A DNA stretch of 64,000 nt from Arenimonas sp. Its GTDB lineage: Bacteria > Pseudomonadota > Alphaproteobacteria > Rhizobiales > Rhizobiaceae. Below, one piece after another: positions 1 to 8,144 of the stretch (position 1 is the stretch's first letter; each line of letters opens with the position of its first letter). Under the pieces are notes generated by a model, which saw only the letters and a list, made by a program, of their open reading frames with translations, had not been told where the DNA came from and did no database searches. Position numbers and translations under genes: made by a program. Location of the stretch: the NCBI GenBank assembly GCA_019459145.1, contig JAIBEK010000037.1:1-64000 (forward strand), read 5' to 3'.

Positions 1-369
1 GCCGCGGTCGACGATGGCGATCGAAACGCAACGGTCCTTGCGTATATGCCCGCCGATCGGGCCGTCGCCGTGTATGTTGAACCATCCATGGCCTTCGCTG
101 CCCTCGGGCAGCGCTCCCTCCACCTCGAGCACGATGTCGTCGGTGTGGACGATCAGCAGGACATCGCCCCAACAGGCCATGTCCTGCCAGATCGTCAGGA
201 AGTGTTCACCAGGGGCGAGCACCGCCGCCCCGGCGGGCAGGATCGCCAGGATCTCGGCCGGCGTCACGTTCGCTTGCGCAGCCATCGCCTCGACGACGCC
301 GTCGGGCTTCTCGGCGAGCGCGGCCCGTGCCCGCTGCGCCCGTTCTTCGCTGTCTGCCGACATAGCCAT
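1..369 (-). CDS. hutX: HutX/HuvX-like haem utilisation carrier (C-terminus cut by window edge)
   Basis: The N-terminal 123 residues are visible; the gene runs off the left edge. The family is roughly 165-170 aa and acts in the cytosol as a haem carrier during haem uptake. The text matches the HutX fold region, with motifs such as AEILAILPAG and FLTIWQDMACWGDVL. Two in-frame ATGs lie two codons apart (369 and 363); I took the first. The gene starts 12 bp after the haem oxygenase gene ends and is probably co-transcribed with it, divergently from hmuTUV. HutX identity is by recognition of the family and genomic context. Confidence 0.8.
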   Translation of the reverse strand, partial: MAMSADSEERAQRARAALAEKPDGVVEAMAAQANVTPAEILAILPAGAAVLAPGEHFLTIWQDMACWGDVLLIVHTDDIVLEVEGALPEGSEGHGWFNIHGDGPIGGHIRKDRCVSIAIVDRG

Positions 370-381
370 TCCCCTCGCCCC

Positions 382-723
382 TCAGGCCGCCTCGTCGACC
401 CGCTTGCCGTCGCGGTCCTCATGAATGATGACCTCGAAGCCTTCGAAATGCGGGCCGGACAGATATTGCACCTTGGATTCGCCGGCGCGAGCGTGGGCCG
501 CGCGGAACTGCTCGGACTTGGTCCAGGCCTTGAAATGTTCCTCGGTTTCCCAGACGGCATGCGAGGCGTAGAGCGAATGATCCTCCGCCTTCGGGCCCTT
601 CAGCATGTGGAATTCGACATAGCCCGGCACTTCGGCCAGACGGCCCTTGCGGTTCGCCCACAGGGCCTCGAATGCCGCCTCATGACCGGGAACCACGCGG
701 AAACGGTTCATTGCAATAAACAT
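382..723 (-). CDS. hmuQ: IsdG-type haem-degrading monooxygenase (HmuQ-like)
   Basis: A 113-aa antibiotic-biosynthesis-monooxygenase (ABM) fold protein. IsdG/IsdI enzymes use an Asn-Trp-His triad near positions 7, 67 and 77, and this protein has N6, W67 and H77, which supports a haem oxygenase rather than a generic ABM protein. In rhizobia HmuQ/HmuD open the haem ring to biliverdin and release iron. The gene lies directly upstream of hutX and divergent from the haem ABC importer, so its product would process imported haem in the cytoplasm. The HmuQ versus HmuD name cannot be settled by eye. Confidence 0.82.
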   Translation of the reverse strand: MFIAMNRFRVVPGHEAAFEALWANRKGRLAEVPGYVEFHMLKGPKAEDHSLYASHAVWETEEHFKAWTKSEQFRAAHARAGESKVQYLSGPHFEGFEVIIHEDRDGKRVDEAA

Positions 724-832
724 CTGTCAAAATCCTCTCTCTATCGGCGAGATTGCTACGTGTCGCACCGGGTGCCGGCATCCAACCATCACCGGCCAAC
801 CTGCCCGGCCATCTCGCTGTGTTGCCTTGGTA

Positions 833-862
833 TTTAAACTTGTGTATTTGTGTCAAGTTAAA
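833..862. promoter_or_regulatory. Dyad in the hmuQ/hmuTUV divergent promoter
   Basis: The only A/T-rich stretch in the 227-bp divergent region contains arms TTTAAACTTG (833-842) and CAAGTTAAA (854-862) around an 11-bp centre. On the minus strand TTGACA lies inside the right arm, as a possible -35 for hmuQ-hutX. The place and symmetry suit an iron-responsive regulator such as RirA or Irr, but I do not see a clean match to a published consensus. Confidence 0.45.
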
Positions 863-950
863 TGTCGCCGGCAAAGACCCTCGAATTTCCGAGGGCCGCT
901 GACCCAGCTTGCCGGCGGCGCCCCCTTATTGGCAACAGGATTTCACCAGC

Positions 951-1844
951 ATGGATCAATTCGGATCGCTCGGGCCGGCCGTACGGACGCTCGCCACCGC
1001 CCTCCTCATCTCAGTCGTCGCGACCGGCGCGGCCCTTGGCCAATCAAGCCAGAGCAGCGCGCAGCGCATCGTCTCGATCGGCGGCACGGTGACGGAAATC
1101 ATCCACGCGCTCGGCGAGGACGCGCGGGTCGTCGCCGTCGACAGCACCAGCACCTACCCTGAGAGCGCAGCCGACAAGCCCGATGTCGGCTATATCCGTC
1201 AGTTGTCCGCCGAAGGCGTCCTGTCGCAGAAGCCGGACCTCATCATCGCCGAGGCGGGTGCCGGCCCCGCCGATGCTATCGCCATCCTCACGGCCTCGGG
1301 TGTGGCCATGGTCTCCATCCCGACCCCGCCGGAGGCTGAGGCGATCGCCGGCAAGATCCGGGCGGTCGGTGCCGCGGTCGGTACGCCGGACGCTGCCGAA
1401 AAGCTGGCGACCGATGTCGATGCCGGCCTTTCGGCGCTCAAGCAGAAAATCGCGGCGATCAGCGAGCCGAAGAAACGCGTGCTGTTCGCCCTGTCGCTCT
1501 CCAACGGCCGCATCATGGCCGCCGGCACGAACACGTCCGCCGATGCCATCATCCGGCTCGCCGGCGGCGTCAATGCGGCAGGCGACGTCTCCGGCTACAA
1601 GCCGCTGAGCGACGAGGCGGTGATCTCAGCTGCCCCCGACGTGGTGCTGGTCATGGACAATCCGCAGCTTCACCTGACCGCCGAACAGGCCTTTGCGCTG
1701 CCCGCGTTGCAAACCAGTCCCGCCGCAAGAACCGGCGCCTTCATCGCCATGGACGGTCTCTATCTTCTTGGCCTTGGGCCGCGCGCACCCGCCGCAGCAC
1801 TCGATCTCGCGGCAAGGCTCTATCCGGATACAGTCAAGCCATGA
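951..1844 (+). CDS. hmuT: Haemin ABC transporter, periplasmic binding protein HmuT
   Basis: A 297-aa class III periplasmic binding protein that delivers haem to HmuUV. From the ATG at 951 the protein starts with a hydrophobic signal segment (about residues 11-30, ending near GAALG), followed by the BtuF/TroA-type fold: SIGGTVTEIIHALG, then KPDVGYIRQLSAEGVLSQKPDLII. An upstream in-frame TTG at 909 would extend the protein, but it would place extra residues ahead of the signal peptide, so ATG is preferred. The stop overlaps the hmuU start (ATGA). First gene of hmuTUV. Confidence 0.88.
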   Translation: MDQFGSLGPAVRTLATALLISVVATGAALGQSSQSSAQRIVSIGGTVTEIIHALGEDARVVAVDSTSTYPESAADKPDVGYIRQLSAEGVLSQKPDLIIAEAGAGPADAIAILTASGVAMVSIPTPPEAEAIAGKIRAVGAAVGTPDAAEKLATDVDAGLSALKQKIAAISEPKKRVLFALSLSNGRIMAAGTNTSADAIIRLAGGVNAAGDVSGYKPLSDEAVISAAPDVVLVMDNPQLHLTAEQAFALPALQTSPAARTGAFIAMDGLYLLGLGPRAPAAALDLAARLYPDTVKP

Positions 1845-2929
1845 GCGCGGTTGCCTCCGTGATCGGCCGGCAGTCGCCGCCCGGCGACCGTTCCGGCCTT
1901 GGCGTCGTCGTCATTCTCCTGCTGCTCGCGCTGCTCGCCGCCGCCATGCTGGTATCGCTGGTCAGCGGCCCGACCGGGGTCGGGTTGAGGGATCTGCTCG
2001 CCTATGTTTCCCGCGACATCGGCGGTCTGGACACGCAGGACCGCATCATCCTCGAAGCCGTCCGCCTGCCGCGCACCGCGCTCGGCCTCCTGGTTGGCGC
2101 CGGTCTTGGTCTTTCGGGGGCGATGATGCAGGGGCTGTTTCGCAATCCGCTCGCCGATCCCGGCATTGTCGGTGTCACTTCGGGCGCCGCCTTTGCGGCG
2201 GTCTGCGCGATAGTCCTCGGCGGCACGGTGCTGGCGCCGCTCCAGTCCCTGCTCGGCCACCAGTTCCTGCCGCTCATGGCCTTTGCCGGCGGGCTTGCCA
2301 ACACCCTGCTGCTCTATGCCATCGCCACCCGCAACGGCCAGACATCGACGACCGCGCTGATTCTGTCGGGGATCGCCATCGGTGCGATGAGCGCGGCGGC
2401 GACCGGCCTGTTGATCTTCATCGCCGACGACCGGGCGCTGCGCGACATCACATTCTGGTCGCTCGGTTCGCTCGGCGGCGCGACCTATGCCAAGGTGCTG
2501 GCCATCCTGCCCTTCATCCTGCTGGTATTGGTCGCCCTGCCGTTCGTCGCCCGCGGGCTCGATGCGCTGGTGCTTGGCGACGCCGCCGCCTTCCACATGG
2601 GGGTGCCGGTCCAGCGGCTGAAGCGTCTGTCGATCCTCGCGGTTGCCGCCGCCTGCGGCGCGACGGTGGCGGTCGCCGGCTCGATCTCATTCGTCGGTAT
2701 CGTCGTGCCGCACCTCCTGCGGCTCGCCATCGGCCCGTCCCACCGTTTCCTGCTGCCGGCCTCCGCGCTCGGCGGCGCCGGTCTTCTGCTGCTCGCCGAC
2801 AGCATTGCCCGCACGGTTGCAGCGCCGGCGGAGCTGCCGATCGGCATCATCACCGCCATGCTCGGCGCGCCGGTCTTCCTCGTCCTGCTGCTCGGCCGCA
2901 ACGGCCGCACTGCGATGGAGGGCCTGTGA
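1841..2929 (+). CDS. hmuU: Haemin ABC transporter permease HmuU (FecCD family)
   Basis: A 362-aa polytopic inner-membrane permease of the FecCD/BtuC family. Typical FecCD motifs are present: RLPRTALGLLVGAGLGLSGAMMQ near the N-terminus, NPLADPGIVGVTSGAAFAA, and the C-terminal FVGIVVPHLLRLAIGPSHR region that contacts the ATPase. Length agrees with the family. It overlaps hmuT by 4 bp and hmuV by 1 bp (TGATG), so the three genes are translationally coupled. It forms the channel through which HmuT-bound haem crosses the inner membrane. Confidence 0.93.
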   Translation: MSAVASVIGRQSPPGDRSGLGVVVILLLLALLAAAMLVSLVSGPTGVGLRDLLAYVSRDIGGLDTQDRIILEAVRLPRTALGLLVGAGLGLSGAMMQGLFRNPLADPGIVGVTSGAAFAAVCAIVLGGTVLAPLQSLLGHQFLPLMAFAGGLANTLLLYAIATRNGQTSTTALILSGIAIGAMSAAATGLLIFIADDRALRDITFWSLGSLGGATYAKVLAILPFILLVLVALPFVARGLDALVLGDAAAFHMGVPVQRLKRLSILAVAAACGATVAVAGSISFVGIVVPHLLRLAIGPSHRFLLPASALGGAGLLLLADSIARTVAAPAELPIGIITAMLGAPVFLVLLLGRNGRTAMEGL

Positions 2930-3729
2930 TGATCGTCGCACAAGGTGTCAGCGTCATCCGCGACGGCCGGGCTCTGGTCGACAAGGTCGATCTCGCGCTT
3001 CGCCCCGGCGTCTTCACTGTGGTGATCGGCCCGAACGGCGCCGGAAAATCCACCCTGCTCAAGGTCCTGTCGGGAGAGATCCCCCCGGATCGCGGCGCGG
3101 TCGTTTGTCATGATCGACCGCTTTCGCGCCTATCGGCGGTAGAACTGGCCGCGGATCGCGCCGTGCTGCCGCAGGCGACCACGCTGTCCTTCCCGTTCAC
3201 CGCGCTCGAAGTCGTGCGCATGGGCGCCATCGCCCACGGCAGCCGAGACCCGACCGATGCCGCCCGCAGGGCGCTCGCCCGTGTCGGGCTGGAGGGCTTC
3301 GAGGCACGTCCCTATCGGGCGCTGTCGGGCGGCGAGCAGCAGCGTGTGCAGTTTGCCCGCGCGCTGGCGCAGGTGCCGCATCCGGTCCGGCAAGGACGGG
3401 CTCGAGCCCTGTTCCTCGACGAGCCGACATCGAGCCTCGACATCGGCCACCAGATCAGCGTGCTGGAAACCGCCCGCGATTTCGCCCGCCGCGGCGGAGC
3501 GGTCCTTGCCATCCTGCATGATCTCAACCTGGCGGCAGAATTCGCCGATCATCTTGTCATCATGCACAAGGGCAGCATCGTGTCGCAAGGCACGCCGCGT
3601 GCGACCCTCGATGACGCCATCATTTCAGCCGTCTATGGCATTGGCGGCACGGTCGGCCGGCTGCCCGCGGCATGCGTACCCTTCGTGCTGCCGCAGTCCC
3701 GTCACGCAGCAAGCTACAAAGCCGGCTAA
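2929..3729 (+). CDS. hmuV: Haemin ABC transporter ATP-binding protein HmuV
   Basis: A 266-aa ABC ATPase that powers haem import through HmuU. Walker A GPNGAGKST is at residues 34-42, the signature LSGGEQQR near 127, Walker B ALFLDEPTSSLD, and the switch histidine in AILHDLNLAAEFAD. The insert HPVRQGRARA just before Walker B is common in rhizobial and Yersinia HmuV. The start is fixed by the TGATG overlap with hmuU. No hmuS gene follows; hutX and the IsdG-type enzyme upstream probably take the cytosolic roles. Confidence 0.93.
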   Translation: MIVAQGVSVIRDGRALVDKVDLALRPGVFTVVIGPNGAGKSTLLKVLSGEIPPDRGAVVCHDRPLSRLSAVELAADRAVLPQATTLSFPFTALEVVRMGAIAHGSRDPTDAARRALARVGLEGFEARPYRALSGGEQQRVQFARALAQVPHPVRQGRARALFLDEPTSSLDIGHQISVLETARDFARRGGAVLAILHDLNLAAEFADHLVIMHKGSIVSQGTPRATLDDAIISAVYGIGGTVGRLPAACVPFVLPQSRHAASYKAG

Positions 3730-3734
3730 GTAAG

Positions 3735-3753
3735 TTATCCACAGCTATCCACA
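3735..3753. other. Two DnaA-box-like 9-mers in tandem
   Basis: A perfect consensus DnaA box, TTATCCACA, lies at 3735-3743, followed after one base by CTATCCACA (3745-3753), a one-mismatch copy spaced 10 bp apart, start to start. They sit 6 bp after the hmuV stop. No replication genes or AT-rich unwinding element are nearby, so an origin is not supported. A DnaA titration or regulatory site is possible. Confidence 0.35.
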
Positions 3754-3939
3754 GGCATAAATGGGCAGATTCGTTCAAAATACGCGAACATCGGGGGAAC
3801 AGTCATGTCTCACCGGCGGAACAAACGAGCATTCCGGTCAGATCGCGTGCGCAAGGCCAGCGAACAAACCCCAACTCCACCGCATAGCCGGCAAAGGGCT
3901 TCCTCGGATGACCCCGCCGATGCGCTGCCGGAAACAGAT

Positions 3940-3970
3940 GGGGCCGCCGGCGTTCTCCGCCGACGGCCCC
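3940..3970 (-). terminator. Strong hairpin downstream of the secreted-protein gene
   Basis: A 13-bp GC-rich stem (GGGGCCGCCGGCG with CGCCGACGGCCCC, one G-U pair on the RNA) closes a 5-base loop, 31 bp past the stop of the minus-strand gene at 4002-4334. No clean T-tract follows it, so termination is likely but not certain. It lies between convergent genes (hmuV and this one). Confidence 0.5.
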
Positions 3971-4001
3971 AAGAGAGCCAAGATGGGGGCCAAAAGGACC
4001 C

Positions 4002-4334
4002 TTATTCGTGGATCGTGTACGAGCCCATCTCGCAGAGGTTCTGCGTGTCTTCGGTCGTGTCGAGATCCGAGCTCTCGGAGAATTCGAAGCGCATGTCGTA
4101 TTCGCACTGGGTGCGGCCGTCGGCGATGGTCAACTGAATGCTCTCGCCCGGCTCGAGGACCTGATCGCCGAAGACGTCGCCTTCCCAGCTTCCGACGCCG
4201 ACCGGCGATGTGTAGAAATGGGTGAGGACCGAGTTGGTCTTGTTGGTCAGCGTGAAGACCAGATCTTCAGCCTGGGCAGCGCTTGAGAAAAGAACGGCGG
4301 CCAGCAGGCCGGCCGCGGACAAAAGGCGATTCAT
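4002..4334 (-). CDS. Small secreted protein of unknown function
   Basis: A 110-aa protein with a clear Sec signal peptide (MNRLLSAAGLLAAVLFSSAAQA, cleavage after residue 22). The mature 88 residues read as one compact domain: VFTLTNKTNSVLTHFYTSPV followed by an acidic C-terminus with two cysteines (CEYDMRF and NLCEMGS) that could form a disulfide in the periplasm. I recognise the pattern from rhizobial conserved hypotheticals but know no function. The reading frame continues upstream, but the signal peptide sets the ATG at 4334. Confidence 0.75.
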   Translation of the reverse strand: MNRLLSAAGLLAAVLFSSAAQAEDLVFTLTNKTNSVLTHFYTSPVGVGSWEGDVFGDQVLEPGESIQLTIADGRTQCEYDMRFEFSESSDLDTTEDTQNLCEMGSYTIHE

Positions 4335-4550
4335 ATTACTGCAATGCTCCATGCCCGAGATTGGGCGTGACCACATATTCGTCACTTCGACCAAGAGGCA
4401 ATGCGTGCTGCGGTGAAAAGGCGGCTCGTACCAATAATGGCCAGAGAGCGAGCGCGAAAGCACGGTCATGCGAGCGCGCAAGATATGCGCCAAAAAGCTC
4501 CGCCGCAACTTGCGACAAAGCTTTAAGTCAAACGTCTATCTGATTGAAAA

Positions 4551-4626
<76 letters not shown>

Positions 4627-4751
4627 GACCAGCGCCTTCCGGCGGTGTGAGAGGGCGTATAAACAGCATCACCGATGTTGTCCAGCACCGGGGCGAAAAA
4701 ACTTCGCCGATTTTCAAAAAAAATTCAAAAACCGGCAAAACACCTTTGTTT

Positions 4752-5669
4752 TCAGAGATCGAGAATTCCCGACGCGATCCGCACCGCCTGTCCGCCGATC
4801 CGTGCCCGGCTGATCGCGCCATCCTTGGTATCGATGTGCAGATGGATGTAGGAGGGCCGGCCCATCTCCACGCCCTGCTCGACCATCAGCGGGTGATGGC
4901 CGTCGGGCAACCCGTCGAAATGGTGGATCGCACCGGACAGTGCCGCAACCGCCGACCCGGTCGCCGGATCCTCGACAATGCCCATGTCGGTGGAAAACAT
5001 GCGCGCATGGAACTTCGCGGCATGGTGCACCCCGCCGCGACAGTAGACATAGGCGGCGGTCAGACCGCCTTCGCAGAGCGGTGCGATGCGCTCCCATAAC
5101 TGCGCATCGAAATCCAGGCCTTCCACCGCGCTCATATTGTGCACCGGAACCATGAGGAAAGGCACGCCGGCGCTCCACACGGATGGAACATGGTTCTCGA
5201 AACCGATGTCAGTCGCCTTCAAGGCAAGCGCGTCGGCGATGCCCTGGCGGTCAAGCGCGAGTTCGTGACGCATGGACGTCTTCGGCAGGTCGAATTCGGC
5301 AAAGCTCGCCTCGCCGTCCCGCAGACGGACGGCACAGCGCACCGGCCCGACATTTTCCTCCAGCACCGAGACGAGGTCGAGACCGCCGCTGTCCTTGCCA
5401 TAGGCCCGCTCGGCCAGCGCCACGGCGGTTCCCACGGTCGGATGGCCGGCAAACGGCAGCTCGCGCGCCGGTGTGAAGATGCGGATACGGGCCGAATGGG
5501 TCGGATTGGAGGACTTCTGCACGAATACCGTTTCCGACAGGTTGGTTTCCGCGGCTATCGCCTGCATCGCCTGATCGGAAAGATCCTCGCCGTCAAAGAT
5601 CACCGCCAGCGGATTCCCGGCCAGCTTGCGCTCGGTAAAGACGTCGTAGATCGAATAGTGTCGCGCCAA
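4752..5669 (-). CDS. PhzF family isomerase/epimerase-like protein
   Basis: A 305-aa PhzF-family protein (two diaminopimelate-epimerase-like halves). N-terminal YDVFTERKLAGNPLAVIFD, the catalytic-glutamate segment TNLSETVFV, FTPARELPFAGHPTVGTAVAL and the C-terminal half DPATGSAVAALSGAI match the family. No ATG is available: the best start is TTG at 5669, with GGAGG six bases upstream; another TTG at 5735 lacks this site and would exceed the normal length. It follows the Nudix gene by 72 bp. Substrate is unknown; most PhzF homologues outside phenazine clusters are uncharacterised. Confidence 0.87.
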   Translation of the reverse strand: MARHYSIYDVFTERKLAGNPLAVIFDGEDLSDQAMQAIAAETNLSETVFVQKSSNPTHSARIRIFTPARELPFAGHPTVGTAVALAERAYGKDSGGLDLVSVLEENVGPVRCAVRLRDGEASFAEFDLPKTSMRHELALDRQGIADALALKATDIGFENHVPSVWSAGVPFLMVPVHNMSAVEGLDFDAQLWERIAPLCEGGLTAAYVYCRGGVHHAAKFHARMFSTDMGIVEDPATGSAVAALSGAIHHFDGLPDGHHPLMVEQGVEMGRPSYIHLHIDTKDGAISRARIGGQAVRIASGILDL

Positions 5670-5741
5670 GGCATCCTCCGCAGGCAGGATCGATTTGGCC
5701 AGAGACTGCCCGACCTTCGCCGCTTGCGCAAGCAAGCGATG

Positions 5742-6482
5742 TCACGAGCCCGCGGCGAAGAACCAGTCGAGCACCGGCAACATCGCGGGATTGTAGGGAT
5801 GCGCCAAGGGATCGGACGAGCGGATGGCGACCGCCCCGGCGATCTCCTTCTCCTCGTCGATCGCCATATGCGCGGCGATGCGGTCCAGAAGGTCATCTGA
5901 CGTCAGCGGGTAACGGTAAAGCCGCATAATGGTCAGCCGCCGGCCGCGGTAGCTGGCGAAGTACCGCCCGTCGGTGACGGCCTGGCCAAGGTCGAGGCCG
6001 GTCTCCTCGCGCACCTCCCGCGCCATGTTGCAGGCAATGTCGCAATAGCCGTCGACGACATCGGCGGGTTCGAGCGAACCGGCGGCGCAGTAGACTTGAC
6101 CCGCATTCGCGGTATGCTCCGCCATCTGGACCGCGATCAGCGCACCATCGGCCGATGCGATCACCGGGAATGCGAAGACATGCAATCCGCCCGCTCCATC
6201 CGCCTGCCTTCGCCACCACAGATAAGTCGAATAGGGAACGACGTAGCCCTCCCCTTCGAGCAAGCCCTCTTTCAGCCTCAAGCGATGCTGGAAGATCATG
6301 CGCCCGTCGTAGAGTGCCGGCTTGGCGGCGATTTCCGCCTGCCAGTTGCGGCCCGCGGCCTGGCAATTGTCGCGATGAAAGGGATGCTCGCCCTCAAGCA
6401 CGCGCAGTCGCACCCCTTGCAGCGGAAACACCTCTCCCTCGCGCGGCAAAGGGTCGGCGCAGCCCTCGCCTTCCTCGAACAT
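5742..6482 (-). CDS. Nudix hydrolase
   Basis: A 246-aa protein with the Nudix core REVREETGLDL (around residues 155-165) preceded by GSLEPADVVDG; the spacing between the G-x-E part and REVREE is longer than in the textbook Nudix box. The start ATG overlaps the stop codon of the upstream endonuclease-family gene (TGATG), so the pair is translationally coupled. The N-terminal ~90 residues are not a standard Nudix part and hold conserved-looking WWRRQ and YSTYL segments. The nucleotide substrate cannot be told from sequence. Confidence 0.83.
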   Translation of the reverse strand: MFEEGEGCADPLPREGEVFPLQGVRLRVLEGEHPFHRDNCQAAGRNWQAEIAAKPALYDGRMIFQHRLRLKEGLLEGEGYVVPYSTYLWWRRQADGAGGLHVFAFPVIASADGALIAVQMAEHTANAGQVYCAAGSLEPADVVDGYCDIACNMAREVREETGLDLGQAVTDGRYFASYRGRRLTIMRLYRYPLTSDDLLDRIAAHMAIDEEKEIAGAVAIRSSDPLAHPYNPAMLPVLDWFFAAGS

Positions 6483-7588
6483 CACAGCTCCAATTCCATG
6501 ACGATCGGGCAGTGGTCGGACGCCTTGGGCCGGTCCCAGCCGATGCGCGGATAGCGTTCCACCGCCTGCCCCTCGGGAAAGGGCGTGCGGAACGGCTGGC
6601 CGTTGCGGATGATCTCCGGCGCCCTCTCCGCATTCCTGCGGGCGAGCGCCGGGGACAGCCAAAGATAGTCGAGCTGGCAGAGATGCTGCTCCTCCGGCCC
6701 GCGCGCGTGATAAAGCGTCCAGCGGTCGAGCGGGTCGCGCCGCAGCATGACGTTTTCCGCAAAGCCGTCGGCGGAGAAGACGTCGAGCGCGCTCTCCAGC
6801 CGGTCGCGCGGGACGAATCGATAGCCCGAGCGGCGCTCACCGATCACGTCCACACGCTCCTGATAGTCGTTCATGTCGCCGCAAATGACGAAGTTCTTGT
6901 CCGCGGTCTGCCCCTTGCCGAAGCGCGCCTCGATGATGTGGCGGATCGCCCTGGTCTCCGCCTCGCGCACCGGCATGGTGTAGCTTCGCCCGTCTGCCCC
7001 GTCGCGGCCGTTGCTCATCGATTTAAGGTGCACGACATAGAGCGCCAGCGGCCGCCCACCGACCGTCAGCTCGAGCTCCAGGCAATCGCGCTTGAATATC
7101 CGATCATCGGGCTTGGCATTGGCGGCAAGCTGCGGGGTGAACAGATCGAGGTCGCCATAGGTCAAGGCCGCATGGCTGCGGATGTCGACAATCTCGATCT
7201 TCTCGCCGTCGCGCGTCTCGTCGCGCATCATCACGCCGACGTCGATGCCGCGGCTGTCATTGCCCTCGACCAGATATTTGTGGCGATAGCCGGCGCCGAC
7301 CATGCGGAACAAATAGCCGTATTCGAAGGCCTTGAGCGCCTCCATGCTGTCGACCTCCTGCAGGCACAGGATGTCAGCGCCCAGATCGGCGATGGCCAGT
7401 GCCGAGAGCTGTCGCGTGTCGTCGGTCGAGGCAACGACCCGGGCGGCCTCCAGCCGCTGATAATCCTGCTCGTTGCGGACGTCGTAGAGTTGCAGCACCC
7501 GGTCCTTGCGCAACTCGTTACGAAAGCCGGTGAAATCGAACCGGGTCATGAGGTTTTCGATGTTGAACGTGCCGAGCCTGAGCGCCAT
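6482..7588 (-). CDS. Endonuclease/exonuclease/phosphatase (EEP) family protein
   Basis: A 368-aa EEP-fold protein with the family's metal and catalytic motifs: GTFNIENL (N9, E11), CLQEVD (E78), VVHLKS, CGDMND, and the C-terminal SDHCPIV (D358, H359). No signal peptide is seen, so it probably acts in the cytoplasm on a nucleic acid or phosphoester. It is the first gene of a likely three-gene operon with the Nudix hydrolase and the PhzF protein. Confidence 0.87.
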   Translation of the reverse strand: MALRLGTFNIENLMTRFDFTGFRNELRKDRVLQLYDVRNEQDYQRLEAARVVASTDDTRQLSALAIADLGADILCLQEVDSMEALKAFEYGYLFRMVGAGYRHKYLVEGNDSRGIDVGVMMRDETRDGEKIEIVDIRSHAALTYGDLDLFTPQLAANAKPDDRIFKRDCLELELTVGGRPLALYVVHLKSMSNGRDGADGRSYTMPVREAETRAIRHIIEARFGKGQTADKNFVICGDMNDYQERVDVIGERRSGYRFVPRDRLESALDVFSADGFAENVMLRRDPLDRWTLYHARGPEEQHLCQLDYLWLSPALARRNAERAPEIIRNGQPFRTPFPEGQAVERYPRIGWDRPKASDHCPIVMELEL

Positions 7589-7759
7589 GATTCTCTTTCC
7601 ATATTTCTATTGAGTATAGAACAGCCTTAGGGAACGGACAGATGACAGTCGTCGCATTCCGTCGCTGGAGCGACTTTGCCCTCTCCCAAAAAACGCCCTT
7701 CCACCGGCTGGCTTCAATGGCCTATCTTGCGGACAACAACATGTCCGCGGGAGATCATC

Positions 7760-8134
7760 ATGCGCAATCCTTCACTCATAGTAGCCGTGGCAATGGCTTT
7801 CACGATGCTGGCCCCGACACTTGCCGCAGCCGACAGTTACGGCGCGATCGCCTATTCGCCGGCGACCCGCGCCGACGGCTGGTCGCACTCCTACGCCACT
7901 CGTGCCGAGGCCGAGCGCCGGGCCTTGCGAGAATGCTCCAGCCGCGCCCGCGACTGCCGTGTCGCCATCTGGTTCAAGAATGCCTGTGGTGCCCTTGCCG
8001 TCGGCCAGAACGGCGGCTGGGGCTCTGGCTGGGGCAACGACCGCCGCAGGGCAGAACTTGAAGCGATCGGCGTCTGCAACCAATACACCGGTGGCTGCAG
8101 CATCGTGCGCTGGGCCTGTTCGGGCGCCCGGTAG
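7760..8134 (+). CDS. DUF4189 domain secreted protein
   Basis: A 124-aa exported protein: signal peptide to about residue 23 (ending TLAAA), then a DUF4189-type domain with YGAIAYSPATRADGWSHSYATRAEAERRALREC and conserved cysteines (ECSSRARDC, KNACGALA, VCNQYTGGCSIVRWAC), which suggest disulfides. The ATG at 7760 has GGAGA seven bases upstream and places the signal peptide at the true N-terminus; longer in-frame versions do not. Function of the family is unknown. Confidence 0.82.
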   Translation: MRNPSLIVAVAMAFTMLAPTLAAADSYGAIAYSPATRADGWSHSYATRAEAERRALRECSSRARDCRVAIWFKNACGALAVGQNGGWGSGWGNDRRRAELEAIGVCNQYTGGCSIVRWACSGAR

Positions 8135-8144
8135 ACGGCGAACT

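Noticed and set aside
1693-2928. Long open frame upstream of hmuV in the same frame
   Set aside because: It is the third-position GC shadow of hmuT/hmuU; hmuV proper begins at 2929 with the TGATG overlap.
3735-3753. Replication origin
   Set aside because: Two DnaA-like boxes alone, without AT-rich unwinding region or origin genes, do not make an origin.
6155-7630. 491-codon plus-strand frame opposite the EEP and Nudix genes
   Set aside because: Arg/Ala/Pro-rich translation without domains, fully antisense to two well-supported genes.
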